From: Bacteroidaceae bacterium
Lineage (GTDB): Bacteria > Bacteroidota > Bacteroidia > Bacteroidales > Barnesiellaceae_A
NCBI GenBank assembly: GCA_017561285.1
Contig: JAFZDG010000091.1
Coordinates: forward strand, 1 to 23,120
DNA: 23,120 nt
Direction: 5' to 3'
How positions within the stretch are numbered: position 1 is the stretch's first letter; every line of letters starts with the position of its first letter. The position numbers and the translations under genes were made by a program. This document shows, piece after piece, positions 13,221 through 22,006 of this stretch. Under the pieces are notes generated by a model that searched no databases, was not told the DNA's origin, and saw only the letters and a list, made by a program, of their open reading frames with translations.

Positions 13221-15776
13221 ATGAAACGTACACTATTACTTTCGTGGTTGCTCATAGCAATCATATCGATGAGTGGAGCAACGGCATACGCCGCTCCCAA
13301 GAAAAAAGAGAAGAAAAAAGGCAAGACCGAACAAGTAGAAACACCTCCCGAGACTGCATACAGCAAACTCATCAAGGAGTGTCAAAAGCAAGAAGGATTG
13401 TTTACCACCTACCTCAACGACAAGAATGAGCTCTATTTTGAGATACCCGATTCACTCTTAGGTCGCGACTATCTCATTTCCAATCGCTTGGCAGCCACCA
13501 GCGATCCCACAAAAATCGTTGCCGGACAGATGATAGGTAGGCCTACGATGATACGCTTCAGTCGCAATGAGCAAATGGTCTTCTTGCATAGGGCACAAGT
13601 ACGCAACGTTGTGGCCGAAGGTGACGAGATAACCCCCTCGTTTAATAAAAATTTTATAGATCCCATTGTAGCTTCATTTAAAATAGAGGCTAAAAGCGAC
13701 AATAAAAAAGCGGTGGTGGTGAATGTAACCAAGTTCTTCAACGAAAACAACGACATCATCAACCCGCAAGGCGAAATAGCCAAAAAAGACCGTCACAAAG
13801 GAGGAAAAGGACACTTTGAAAACATCAAGAATTTTCCCAATAACATCGAGATACGTTCGGTTATCAGTTTTACCGACAATACGGCGCTTACCCTCACGAT
13901 GCATCGTTCGCTCGTTCTTCTTCCCGAAGAGCCTATGATGCCTCGCCTGCGCGACAAGCGAGTGGGATATTTCTCAACCACCAAAAACATCTTTTCGAGC
14001 AGCATTGATAAAGTCGATAACGAAACATTTATACATCGTTGGCGCTTAGAGCCTCGTGAAGAGGATCGCGAAGCATATCTACGTGGCGAGCTGGTCGTTC
14101 CTGCCAAACCCATCGTATTTTATGTCGATACGGCATTCCCCGTCAAATGGCGTGCTACCGTTCGTCAAGGCATTGAAGACTGGAAAACAGCATTCGAGAA
14201 GGCTGGTTTTAAAGATGCCATCATCGCTCGCGACTACCCCTCACCCGAAGAAGATCCCAATTTCAACCCCGATGATATGCGATATAGTTGCGTTAAATAC
14301 GCCACAACTGCTATTGCCAATGCTCGTGGTCCCAGCTACGTCGATCCTCGCAGTGGTGAGATACTTACAGCCGATGTATTGTGGTTTCACAACATCCTGT
14401 CGTTGGTACACAATTGGCGATTTACTCAAACGGCTGCCGTTGACGAGCGTGTTCGCAAAAACATCTTTGACGATGATGTAATGTGCGAGTCTCTACGCTA
14501 TGTTGCTTCACACGAGATAGGCCACACCATAGGTCTTATGCACAATATGGGAGCCAGCTACTCATTCCCGATAGACTCACTTCGCAGTCCTTCATTCACT
14601 CAAAAGTATGGCACTACACCCAGTATTATGGACTATGCCCGCAACAACTTTGTAGCACAGCCCGGCGACTACGAGCGCGGCGTACGCCTCACTCCACCCA
14701 TCTTGGGTGTCCACGACATCTTTGCCGTTGAATGGGGATACCGCTACTATCCCGATATCAATAGCCCTGAGGATGAGCGCAAATACCTGACTGCTCTTAT
14801 CAACGCTAAGAGCAACGATCCTATGTTTGAATTTGGCGCACAACAATTCCCCACTACCATCGATCCAACCGACCAAACCGAAGACCTCGGCAATGACCAT
14901 TTGCGCGCCGGCGACTACGCCATCAGCAATTTGCGCATCATCACCGCCAATATGCTCAACTGGCTCAAAGAAGAGGGTGAAGATTATGATAATATGGTTA
15001 CAACCTATTCGGCTATCGTATCGCAATATCGCCGTCACATAGGCCACGTAGTTCCTTACATTGGTGGTATAGAGTATAAAGAAGTGCGCCAAGGCGATGG
15101 CTTGATGCCCTATCAGTATATCAATAAAGCACAACAACGCAAGGCCCTGCAATGGCTGATGAAGCAAAACCGCAGTTACCGCCAATGGCTTATGCCCGAC
15201 TCATTGTTGCTACAATTGGGACTTCCGCTCGATGCATATCAAACACTACACACATCAATGTTTGGTCGTTTGTTGAGCAAAGATGTACTCTATCGCGTGT
15301 ATGAAGGTGGCCGACTCTCTCCCTCAACACACTACACTGTCAACCAATATCTCAACGAGTTGGTTAATGAAGTCTTTGCCGACACAAAAGCCGGCAAGAA
15401 TCTTTCGCTGGTAGAGTGCGATATGCAAAGTGCTGTTATCCGCGAGCTCATTGCTCACTACAATCCCGGAACAAAAGTTGCCGACAAGACGGCGTTGGCC
15501 GAAGAGTATGACAGACTCTTTGAGCAAGCTCCCACCCTACCTTGCAGCCACTACACCTGCCAACACAATGAGGATAACGAGGCCGATGATTTTACACGTA
15601 TGACCTACGATACTCCCGGCTTCAACAAATTTGAGGCTGCACCCTATATGCTGGGAGCTCTCAAGAAAATTCAAGTTCTTTACCAACAGGCTCGCGCCAA
15701 TACAACCGATAGTTATACCCGCAACTTCTACGACTATCAGTTGTTACTCATCAAGCAGGCTTTGGAAGTAAAATAA
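13221..15776 (+). CDS. Secreted zinc-dependent metalloprotease (DUF5118/DUF5117 zincin)
   Basis: An 851-aa secreted peptidase. The signal peptide is residues 1-24 ('LLLSWLLIAIISMSG', cleavage near AYA), followed by a Lys-rich linker. Residues about 43-95 ('YSKLIKECQKQEGLFTTYL', 'ELYFEIPDSLLGRDYLISNRL') look like the DUF5118 region. Residues about 100-290 fit DUF5117, with 'PMMPRLRDKRVGYF'. The catalytic part has the metzincin motif HEIGHTIGLMHN (431-442: His431, Glu432, His435, His441) and a Met-turn at 'SIMDYARNN' (Met470). All zinc ligands are present, so it should be active. Substrate is unknown. Length fits the Bacteroidetes family. It is divergent from the lytTR gene with 228 bp between the two starts, and is monocistronic with its own terminator. 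Confidence 0.92.
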   Translation: MKRTLLLSWLLIAIISMSGATAYAAPKKKEKKKGKTEQVETPPETAYSKLIKECQKQEGLFTTYLNDKNELYFEIPDSLLGRDYLISNRLAATSDPTKIVAGQMIGRPTMIRFSRNEQMVFLHRAQVRNVVAEGDEITPSFNKNFIDPIVASFKIEAKSDNKKAVVVNVTKFFNENNDIINPQGEIAKKDRHKGGKGHFENIKNFPNNIEIRSVISFTDNTALTLTMHRSLVLLPEEPMMPRLRDKRVGYFSTTKNIFSSSIDKVDNETFIHRWRLEPREEDREAYLRGELVVPAKPIVFYVDTAFPVKWRATVRQGIEDWKTAFEKAGFKDAIIARDYPSPEEDPNFNPDDMRYSCVKYATTAIANARGPSYVDPRSGEILTADVLWFHNILSLVHNWRFTQTAAVDERVRKNIFDDDVMCESLRYVASHEIGHTIGLMHNMGASYSFPIDSLRSPSFTQKYGTTPSIMDYARNNFVAQPGDYERGVRLTPPILGVHDIFAVEWGYRYYPDINSPEDERKYLTALINAKSNDPMFEFGAQQFPTTIDPTDQTEDLGNDHLRAGDYAISNLRIITANMLNWLKEEGEDYDNMVTTYSAIVSQYRRHIGHVVPYIGGIEYKEVRQGDGLMPYQYINKAQQRKALQWLMKQNRSYRQWLMPDSLLLQLGLPLDAYQTLHTSMFGRLLSKDVLYRVYEGGRLSPSTHYTVNQYLNELVNEVFADTKAGKNLSLVECDMQSAVIRELIAHYNPGTKVADKTALAEEYDRLFEQAPTLPCSHYTCQHNEDNEADDFTRMTYDTPGFNKFEAAPYMLGALKKIQVLYQQARANTTDSYTRNFYDYQLLLIKQALEVK

Positions 15777-15804
15777 CTTTATAGGACATATTGCTGCCGA
15801 AAAG

Positions 15805-15841
15805 AAATACCGCGCCATTCCCTTTATGACGCGGTATTTTT
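15805..15841 (+). terminator. Intrinsic terminator of the metalloprotease gene
   Basis: A perfect 10-bp stem, aaataccgcg (15805-15814) with cgcggtattt (15830-15839), a 15-nt loop, and T-rich sequence after it on the plus strand. It starts 28 bp after the stop codon. Confidence 0.88.
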
Positions 15842-15861
15842 ATTGATACTTACAGATAAGA

Positions 15862-15900
15862 AATGGGATGTACCCCCTCTTTATTTTGGTACATCCCATT
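15862..15900 (-). terminator. Hairpin terminator after pgk
   Basis: A perfect 13-bp stem, aatgggatgtacc (15862-15874) with ggtacatcccatt (15888-15900), and a 13-nt loop. On the minus strand it lies 20 bp after the pgk stop and is followed by TTCTTAT, a short U-rich tail. The two convergent terminators sit back to back. Confidence 0.78.
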
Positions 15901-15920
15901 CTATGTTAAACTGTTATTTA

Positions 15921-17171
15921 TCAGCCTTTGATTGCAGCAATACCAGGCAACACTTTACCTTCGATAGCCTCGAGCAATGCACCACCACCGGTAGAGATGT
16001 ATGATACTTGATCGGCCATACCAAACTTATTGATACAAGCTACTGAGTCACCGCCACCAATGAGCGAGAAAGCACCCTCTTTGGTTGCCTCGGCAATGGC
16101 CTCGGCAACTGCACGTGAACCACCTGAGAATGTATCAAACTCAAATACACCGGCAGGACCATTCCAAAGGATAGTCTTTGAACCACGAATGGCATTGGCA
16201 AACAACTCACGAGTTTTGGGACCGGCATCCATACCCTCCCAACCTTCAGGAATATTGTTTACAGGTACAACTTGAGTATTGGCTTCGTTTGAGAAATCGT
16301 CACCGGCTACACAGTCAACACCGAGCACAAGATTTACACCTTTGGCCTTGGCTTGAGCTATAATATCAAGAGCGAGATCGAGTTTATCGTCTTCGCAAAT
16401 AGACTTACCGATGTTACCACCTTGAGCCTTTGCAAATGTATAAGTCATACCACCACAAAGGATGAGGTTATCAACCTTATCCATCAGATTTTCGATGATA
16501 CCTATCTTGGTAGATACCTTCGAGCCACCCATAATTGCAGTGAAGGGACGTTTGATATTGCTCAATACATTATCAACAGCCTCAACCTCTTTTTCCATAA
16601 GATATCCGAGCATTTTGTGGTCGGCATCGAAATAATCGGCAATGATAGCTGTAGATGCGTGCTTACGGTGCGCTGTACCGAAGGCATCATTTACATAGCA
16701 ATCGGCATACGAAGCAAGATGCTTGGCAAACTCTTTTTGAGGCTCTTTCATAGCAGCCTTAGCAGCCTTCTTCTCCTCTTCGGTAGCAAACTCTCCACGA
16801 GGTTTGCCCTCCTCTTCGGCATAGAAACGAAGGTTTTCGAGCATAAGAACCTCTCCGGGTTTGAGCGCTGCGGCAGCCTCATCGGCTTTCATACAGTCGG
16901 GTGCAAATTGTACTTTAACACCCAATTGCTCCGATACAGCATCTACGATTTGTCCCAATGAATACTTCATATCGGGATTTTTCTTGGGTTTGCCCATATG
17001 CGACATAATAATGAGGCTGCCCCCATCGGCAAGTATCTTCTTCAATGTAGGCAAAGCACCGCGAATACGTGTATCATCGGTAATATGACCATTCTCGTCC
17101 AATGGCACATTGAAATCGACACGCACAATGGCTCGTTTACCGGCGAAGTTAAATTTATCTATTGTTTGCAT
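15921..17171 (-). CDS. pgk: Phosphoglycerate kinase
   Basis: A 416-aa glycolytic enzyme that makes ATP from 1,3-bisphosphoglycerate and ADP in the cytosol. Motifs: 'KRAIVRVDFNVPLDENG' and 'DDTRIRGALPTL' (substrate-binding Arg and Asp), 'IIMSHMGKPK', 'YVNDAFGTAHRKHAS', 'AIMGGSKVSTKIGIIENL', 'LILCGGMTYTF', the nucleotide site 'GGGDSVA' and the terminal 'STGGGALLE'. A Lys/Glu/Ala-rich insert (about 115-135) between the N-domain strands is common in Bacteroidetes PGK. I use the ATG at 17171 (MQTIDKFNFAGKR). The frame is open to 17204, but the extra 11 residues do not match the family. It lies 39 bp after the rubrerythrin stop. Confidence 0.97.
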   Translation of the reverse strand: MQTIDKFNFAGKRAIVRVDFNVPLDENGHITDDTRIRGALPTLKKILADGGSLIIMSHMGKPKKNPDMKYSLGQIVDAVSEQLGVKVQFAPDCMKADEAAAALKPGEVLMLENLRFYAEEEGKPRGEFATEEEKKAAKAAMKEPQKEFAKHLASYADCYVNDAFGTAHRKHASTAIIADYFDADHKMLGYLMEKEVEAVDNVLSNIKRPFTAIMGGSKVSTKIGIIENLMDKVDNLILCGGMTYTFAKAQGGNIGKSICEDDKLDLALDIIAQAKAKGVNLVLGVDCVAGDDFSNEANTQVVPVNNIPEGWEGMDAGPKTRELFANAIRGSKTILWNGPAGVFEFDTFSGGSRAVAEAIAEATKEGAFSLIGGGDSVACINKFGMADQVSYISTGGGALLEAIEGKVLPGIAAIKG

Positions 17172-17210
17172 AACCGTTAGTTTTACGTCTTTATAATTGA
17201 ACAAATGAGA

Positions 17211-17786
17211 TTAGATGTTGGTTTTCATAACCTCAAAGTATGCTTGGGGATGCAAGCAAGCAGGACATGCTTTGGGTGCTTTTGTGCCTTCCATAATGAA
17301 ACCACAGTTGCGGCATTGCCATACAGTGCTTTCGGCTTTCTCAAATACAGTACCATTCTCAACATTTGCCAAGAAAGCAAGATAACGCTCTTCGTGACCT
17401 TTCTCGGCCAAAGCTATGTTGCGATACATTGCTGCAATTTCGGGGAATCCTTCTTCGGCTGCAACATCGGCAAAGTGAGGATAGTCGGTTGTCCACTCTT
17501 CGTTCTCACCGGCAGCTGCTGCACGAAGGTTTTCGGCAGTTGTACCTATTACGCCGGCAGGATATGATGCTGTAATCTCAACCATACCGCCTTCGAGATA
17601 TTTAAACATACGTTTTGCGTGCTCTTTCTCTTGGTTAGCAGTCTCCTCAAAGATAGCTGCTATTTGCTCATATCCCTCTTTTTTTGCAGCACTTGCAAAG
17701 TAATTGTAACGCATACGTGCTTGGCTTTCGCCGGCAAATGAAGTAAGAAGATTTTTCTCTGTTTGTGTTCCTTTTACGCTTTTCAT
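17211..17786 (-). CDS. rbr: Rubrerythrin
   Basis: A 191-aa non-haem iron peroxidase that reduces hydrogen peroxide in anaerobes. It has two parts: a four-helix diiron domain with Glu20, Glu53 and His56 (ExxH), Glu94, Glu97, Glu128 and His131, and a C-terminal rubredoxin-like domain with Cys158-x2-Cys161 and Cys174-x2-Cys177. All expected ligands are present, and length matches classical rubrerythrin. It sits between pyrF (32 bp upstream) and pgk (39 bp downstream) on the same strand with no clear promoter of its own, so it may be transcribed with them. A peroxide-responsive promoter was looked for but not seen in the 32-bp gap. Confidence 0.96.
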   Translation of the reverse strand: MKSVKGTQTEKNLLTSFAGESQARMRYNYFASAAKKEGYEQIAAIFEETANQEKEHAKRMFKYLEGGMVEITASYPAGVIGTTAENLRAAAAGENEEWTTDYPHFADVAAEEGFPEIAAMYRNIALAEKGHEERYLAFLANVENGTVFEKAESTVWQCRNCGFIMEGTKAPKACPACLHPQAYFEVMKTNI

Positions 17787-17818
17787 AATTTCTCGTTTTT
17801 GAAGGTTATTGAATATTA

Positions 17819-18649
17819 TTATATAAGTTCTCTTTCTTTAAGTATTTGTTCCATTTCTTGTTGTACGGCAAGAGCCTGAGCACGTGCAGCCTCGGCAAAG
17901 TTTTCGCTACCATCGGCATATATGATTTGGCGCGAAGAGTTTACTATAAGACCACAATGATCATTCAAACCATACTTGGCTACTTCGCTAAGACTGCCAC
18001 CTTGAGCACCTACACCTGGAACAAGGAGGAAATGGTCGGGGGCTACTCGGCGTATATCTTCGAACAAAGAACCTTGTGTAGCACCTACTACAAACATCAT
18101 ATTGTCGGTAGTACCCCAAGTTTGAGCCACACGCAACACTTTCTCAAAAAGGCGCTCGCCATTGGCATCGGCTGTGAGCTGGAAGTCGTGTGAGCCTTTG
18201 TTTGATGTCAAGCCCAACACAATAACCCAACGGTTGTCGTAATTGAGGAAGGGCTTTACACTATCCTCGCCCATATAGGGTGCTACAGTAACAGCATGTA
18301 TATCGAGGTGTTCAAAGAAACTGCGAGCATACATCTCGCTGGTATTACCTATATCACCACGCTTGGCATCGGCTATAATGAGCATATCGGGGTACTCGCT
18401 ACGGATGTAACGTACGGTGTCTTCAAAGGCTTGCCATCCGGCCAAACCCAAACTTTCGTAGAAAGCCAAATTGGGTTTATATGCCACACACAAATCGGCT
18501 GTGGCATCAATAATAGCCTTGTTAAATGCAAAAATAGCATCCTCACGATCTTGTAGATGTGCAGGAATTTTGCGAATGTCGGTATCAAGACCTACGCAGA
18601 GAAACGATTTCTTGCGACAGATATTCTCGAAAAGTTCTTGACGATTCAT
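17819..18649 (-). CDS. pyrF: Orotidine 5'-phosphate decarboxylase, long (type 2) form
   Basis: A 276-aa enzyme for the last step of UMP synthesis, OMP to UMP plus CO2. The start 'SFLCVGLDTDIRKIP' and the length mark the type 2 subfamily, as in Mycobacterium and Bacteroides, rather than the E. coli type (about 245 aa). The catalytic Asp-x-Lys-x-x-Asp is Asp94-Ala-Lys96-Arg-Gly-Asp99 ('IIADAKRGDIGNT'). Other elements are 'AVTVAPYMGEDSVKPFL', 'VVGATQ' and 'FLLVPGVGAQGG', the phosphate-binding end. It lies 32 bp after prfA and 32 bp before rubrerythrin. A prfA-pyrF pair is, as far as I recall, frequent in Bacteroidales. Confidence 0.96.
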   Translation of the reverse strand: MNRQELFENICRKKSFLCVGLDTDIRKIPAHLQDREDAIFAFNKAIIDATADLCVAYKPNLAFYESLGLAGWQAFEDTVRYIRSEYPDMLIIADAKRGDIGNTSEMYARSFFEHLDIHAVTVAPYMGEDSVKPFLNYDNRWVIVLGLTSNKGSHDFQLTADANGERLFEKVLRVAQTWGTTDNMMFVVGATQGSLFEDIRRVAPDHFLLVPGVGAQGGSLSEVAKYGLNDHCGLIVNSSRQIIYADGSENFAEAARAQALAVQQEMEQILKERELI

Positions 18650-18681
18650 AATACTTTATGAGTTATAGTGTGAAATAATAT

Positions 18682-19791
18682 TTATAATTCGCTTTCTTTC
18701 ATACGCTCGGCATTTTCGGCTACAATAAGATGGTCTATGCAATCTTGTATATCGCCATCCATAAATGCCGGGAGGTTGTATATGGTGTAACCTATGCGGT
18801 GATCGGTTATGCGTCCTTGCGGATAGTTGTAGGTACGTATCTTGGCACTACGGTCACCGGTTGATACCATTGTCTTACGGCGGGCTGCTATATCATCGAT
18901 ATATTTTTGATGCTCCTTGTCGTATATAAACGTGCGCAGACGCGAGAGAGCACGCTCCTTGTTCTTGGGTTGGTCTCGAGTCTCGGTACACTCTATCAAT
19001 ATCTCCTCCGACACTCCGGTATTGGGGTTACGCCACACATAACGCAAACGAACACCCGATTCTACCTTGTTTACATTCTGACCACCTGCGCCACCCGAAC
19101 GGAAGGTATCCCACTTTATCTCGCCTTCATTGATCTCTACATCAAACTCTTCGGCTTCGGGCAATACCGCAACAGTCGCTGCCGATGTATGCACACGACC
19201 TTGTGTCTCGGTAGCCGGAACACGTTGCACGCGGTGAACTCCACTCTCGTACTTCATTGTTCCGTATACATTGTCGCCGTTAACGGCAAAAATTATCTCT
19301 TTATAACCACCCGATGTACCCTCATTGAAGCTCGATACGCTCAAGCTCCAACCTTTGGTTTCGCAATACTTCGAGTACATACGGAAAAGGTCTCCGGCAA
19401 AGATGGCGGCTTCATCACCTCCCGTACCACCACGTATCTCAACGATAGCATTTTTACCATCTTCGGGATCGGCCGGAAGAAGCAACAACTTTATCTCCTC
19501 CTCCATTTCGGGTATCTGTGCTTGGCAACTATCCAACTCTTCTTTGGCCATTTCGCGCATTTCGGGATCATTTTCCACATCGAGAATTTCTCGAGCTTCG
19601 GTTATAGAGTTCAACAATCCTTCGTAACGAATAGTGGCATTATTGATTTTTTCAAGGTCACTATATTCCTTCGTGAGCTTTACATATCGTTTTTGATCGG
19701 AAATAACAGCCGGGTCGGTAATTAGTGTACCCACCTCTTCAAATCGTAACTGTAAGTCTTTAAGTTTAGTAAGTAATGAATTTTGACTCAT
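18682..19791 (-). CDS. prfA: Peptide chain release factor 1
   Basis: A 369-aa class I release factor that reads UAA and UAG and releases the finished protein. The stop-codon tripeptide PAT (192-194, 'QRVPATETQGRVHTSAATVAVLPE') marks RF1 rather than RF2 (SPF). The peptidyl-hydrolase GGQ motif is Gly236-Gly237-Gln238 in 'RSGGAGGQNVNKVESGVRL'. The acidic 'IVEIRGGTGGDEAAIFAGDLFRMY' segment is also family-typical. Length is slightly above the E. coli protein (360 aa). It has a likely promoter -7 box at 19814-19821 and heads a minus-strand run prfA-pyrF-rbr-pgk. Confidence 0.97.
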   Translation of the reverse strand: MSQNSLLTKLKDLQLRFEEVGTLITDPAVISDQKRYVKLTKEYSDLEKINNATIRYEGLLNSITEAREILDVENDPEMREMAKEELDSCQAQIPEMEEEIKLLLLPADPEDGKNAIVEIRGGTGGDEAAIFAGDLFRMYSKYCETKGWSLSVSSFNEGTSGGYKEIIFAVNGDNVYGTMKYESGVHRVQRVPATETQGRVHTSAATVAVLPEAEEFDVEINEGEIKWDTFRSGGAGGQNVNKVESGVRLRYVWRNPNTGVSEEILIECTETRDQPKNKERALSRLRTFIYDKEHQKYIDDIAARRKTMVSTGDRSAKIRTYNYPQGRITDHRIGYTIYNLPAFMDGDIQDCIDHLIVAENAERMKESEL

Positions 19792-19813
19792 CTCGTATAT
19801 ATTGATTAGCCTA

Positions 19814-19821
19814 CAAATTTA
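19814..19821 (-). promoter_or_regulatory. Likely -7 box upstream of prfA
   Basis: TAAATTTG on the minus strand, 22 bp before the prfA ATG. No TTTG at the -33 distance, so the call rests on the -7 box and its position. Confidence 0.45.
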
Positions 19822-19932
19822 ATAAAAAAAATATAAACACTCATATTTATGTCATAAAAAGAAAGAATAGTCTATCGTAAAATATTATTTTTTACACAAC
19901 ACCCTCTTCATTAACCCAAACGTACGATTACA

Positions 19933-19972
19933 CAAAAGGCTGCGCCTATTGGATGATGAGGGCAGCCTTTTG
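19933..19972 (-). terminator. Hairpin terminator after the GtrA/acyltransferase gene
   Basis: A perfect 11-bp stem, caaaaggctgc (19933-19943) with gcagccttttg (19962-19972), 18-nt loop. It lies 33 bp after the stop at 20006. The T-tract on the minus side is short (TTTTGTGT), so termination may be incomplete. Confidence 0.72.
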
Positions 19973-20005
19973 CTGATTATTTATAAGATGGCAAAATTCA
20001 AAATA

Positions 20006-21250
20006 TTAATGACGCATAGATGAGCGTGCTACAAATGTTTCGGGTATGGGCATATCGTATATAGCCGACCACAATCTATCGTGAAAATCGGCCGGTCGCA
20101 CATAACGTCCCTGCTCTTCCAATGTGATGATTTCGCCCACTACCACACGATGTTGTCCTTTATTCTTATTGAATAGTTCGGATGGCAATCGCAACAGTCG
20201 CAATGGCAGCCCCAAATATCCCAACCAATAATAAATACGTGAATTGCGATCTAAAAAGCGTATGGGCACAATGGGCACATGGGCTTCTTGAATAAAACGC
20301 AGTGTATCGATATCCCAGGGACGGTCTACAACTCTACGCTGATTTGATTTATAGTCCGCTCCGACACCCGAAGGGAAAATACCTAAAGAACAGCCTCGCA
20401 AAAGATGCTCGGAAGCCTCTCTATATCGCTCTCTACCACTTCCCATATCGGTATATACAAAACTCTCACTGAGCGGTTTAATTCGGGAAAACATTTGACT
20501 GGCCAACAATTTAAAATCGGTTCGCTCCTTTCCCACCATATCTATGAGTATAATGGCATCAAGAGCGCCATAAGGCTGGTTGCTAACAACTATAAATGCG
20601 CCCTCCGGCAGATGAGACACACGCTCGGATTGGCCAATAAGATAGTCACAATCCATATAATGCAACAACTTATCGGCACATTCTACTCCTTTATCAAAAT
20701 ACACTTGGTCATATAGCACATTGAGCTTCGACACATCACACAATGCTATAACCAACTTCGCCAACATATGCCCCCATCGGCCTCTGAAAAGAGTGGACAT
20801 TTCGGCCAGTTCGTTAACGTTAAGCAACTCATGCTCGGGTTGCACCTTTTGTTTACGAAATACTATCAATTTCTCCATAAAGAAATTAAGAATACCCGAT
20901 ATACACAAAGCCACAAGATTACATACTATTACATCCCAACCATATATATGCTCAAAGAGAAGCAAAAACAGCATTTTAATGGCAAAGCCCGACAATGCCG
21001 CTATGTTAAACACAATGAAGTGCTTAAAGAAACTTTTGACGCTTTTATCCTCTACACGATTGTTCCATATAAAGAAATAGGAACATAGAAAGTTGCTAAT
21101 AACAGCAAACTCAAAAGAAATCATAGGCGACAAGACGTTGCGCCCAAAGTAGTTGCCGCTGAAAATAAAGTCGGAACACAACCAAAGCACGAGCGTATCT
21201 ACACCCGTGCCAAGATAACGACTTAAAATGTATAAAATATATACGCGCAA
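20006..21250 (-). CDS. GtrA-like membrane domain fused to a PlsC-like acyltransferase domain
   Basis: A 414-aa fusion. Residues 1-132 have four hydrophobic segments and a GtrA-like start ('LSRYLGTGVDTLVLWLCS') and end ('LNFFMEKLIVFRK'). GtrA proteins are thought to help move lipid-linked sugars across the membrane. Residues about 170-400 match a lysophospholipid acyltransferase: 'FIVVSNQPYGALDAI' (219-233), 'FVYTDMGSGRERYREA', 'IFPSGVGADYK' (291-301), 'VPIVPIRFLDRNSRIYY'. The family normally has Asn-His-Pro-x-Gly; here position 225 is Gln (codon CAG at 20578-20576), so the catalytic His is absent. It lies 14 bp after the CDP-alcohol phosphatidyltransferase gene, probably in one operon with it and pdxA. 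It may be inactive as an acyltransferase, or use another base. Confidence 0.85.
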   Translation of the reverse strand: MRVYILYILSRYLGTGVDTLVLWLCSDFIFSGNYFGRNVLSPMISFEFAVISNFLCSYFFIWNNRVEDKSVKSFFKHFIVFNIAALSGFAIKMLFLLLFEHIYGWDVIVCNLVALCISGILNFFMEKLIVFRKQKVQPEHELLNVNELAEMSTLFRGRWGHMLAKLVIALCDVSKLNVLYDQVYFDKGVECADKLLHYMDCDYLIGQSERVSHLPEGAFIVVSNQPYGALDAIILIDMVGKERTDFKLLASQMFSRIKPLSESFVYTDMGSGRERYREASEHLLRGCSLGIFPSGVGADYKSNQRRVVDRPWDIDTLRFIQEAHVPIVPIRFLDRNSRIYYWLGYLGLPLRLLRLPSELFNKNKGQHRVVVGEIITLEEQGRYVRPADFHDRLWSAIYDMPIPETFVARSSMRH

Positions 21251-21264
21251 TGTAACTCTCTTTT

Positions 21265-21969
21265 TTACTTCTTTTCGTCAGGATTATAAGGTTTCAACGG
21301 ATCAAGTTCCGACAACATCTTACGATCTTTCAAGAATTGAGCCAACCACATAAAGGTCATCAACACGATAATTACCAAGCCCAATACATCGAAGAAATGG
21401 AATGTTTGGTTGCAAATAGTCCACGCCATTGTTCTTAATGGCTCAATGTACATATACACTGTATTCATCAGGATAATGACAAGGCGCAACTCGGTAGGTC
21501 CGAAGCCTGCATAGGTCAAGAGGAACTTTCCTTTGATAATAGTACCTATATAGGTAGAAATAGACAAGCCCAAATAGGCAGCCAACACCATCAAGGCAAT
21601 ATCCAAACGGAAAACAGGAGAGAGACCGGCTCCTACACACATAAGACAGATGGTCACAACATCGAGCGAGTGGTCGATAAAGAAACCATACTTGGGGCGC
21701 TGTGTGTTGCGAACACGAGCCAAAGTTCCATCAAGACTATCGCCATACCAGTTGATAAACAATCCAAATGACGACAGCCACAAGTAATGAACATCAATAG
21801 TACCGAGTGCAAAACCTACGGCACAAATAAAAGCACCGGCAACACCAATATAGGTCAACATATCTGATGTCACCCAGCGAGGCTGGCGCTCGGCCAACCA
21901 TACCAAAGCAACTTTCTCGGCTTTATTGAGAAAAGAGGTCTGTATTCTCTCTGATTTTTCGTTTCCCAT
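21265..21969 (-). CDS. CDP-alcohol phosphatidyltransferase family protein
   Basis: A 234-aa integral membrane enzyme that would transfer a phosphatidyl-type group from a CDP-activated lipid or alcohol to an acceptor. The metal-binding signature is complete: Asp77-x2-Asp80-Gly81-x2-Ala84-Arg85 ... Gly95-x3-Asp99-x3-Asp103 ('GDSLDGTLARVRN', 'YGFFIDHSLD'). About six hydrophobic segments surround it. The acceptor alcohol cannot be read from sequence; it is not clearly PgsA or PssA. It lies 37 bp after pdxA and 14 bp before the GtrA/acyltransferase fusion, which suggests a phospholipid or glycolipid modification unit. Confidence 0.92.
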   Translation of the reverse strand: MGNEKSERIQTSFLNKAEKVALVWLAERQPRWVTSDMLTYIGVAGAFICAVGFALGTIDVHYLWLSSFGLFINWYGDSLDGTLARVRNTQRPKYGFFIDHSLDVVTICLMCVGAGLSPVFRLDIALMVLAAYLGLSISTYIGTIIKGKFLLTYAGFGPTELRLVIILMNTVYMYIEPLRTMAWTICNQTFHFFDVLGLVIIVLMTFMWLAQFLKDRKMLSELDPLKPYNPDEKK

Positions 21970-22006
21970 AATTATCTTATAAAAGAATTGTTATTCCCAA
22001 GTTTTA

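Noticed and set aside
16353..16961. 202-codon plus-strand frame inside pgk
   Set aside because: Antisense to a well-conserved enzyme, with no start signals.
18907..19725. 272-codon plus-strand frame inside prfA
   Set aside because: Antisense to prfA. Length alone is not evidence, since codon bias opens this frame.
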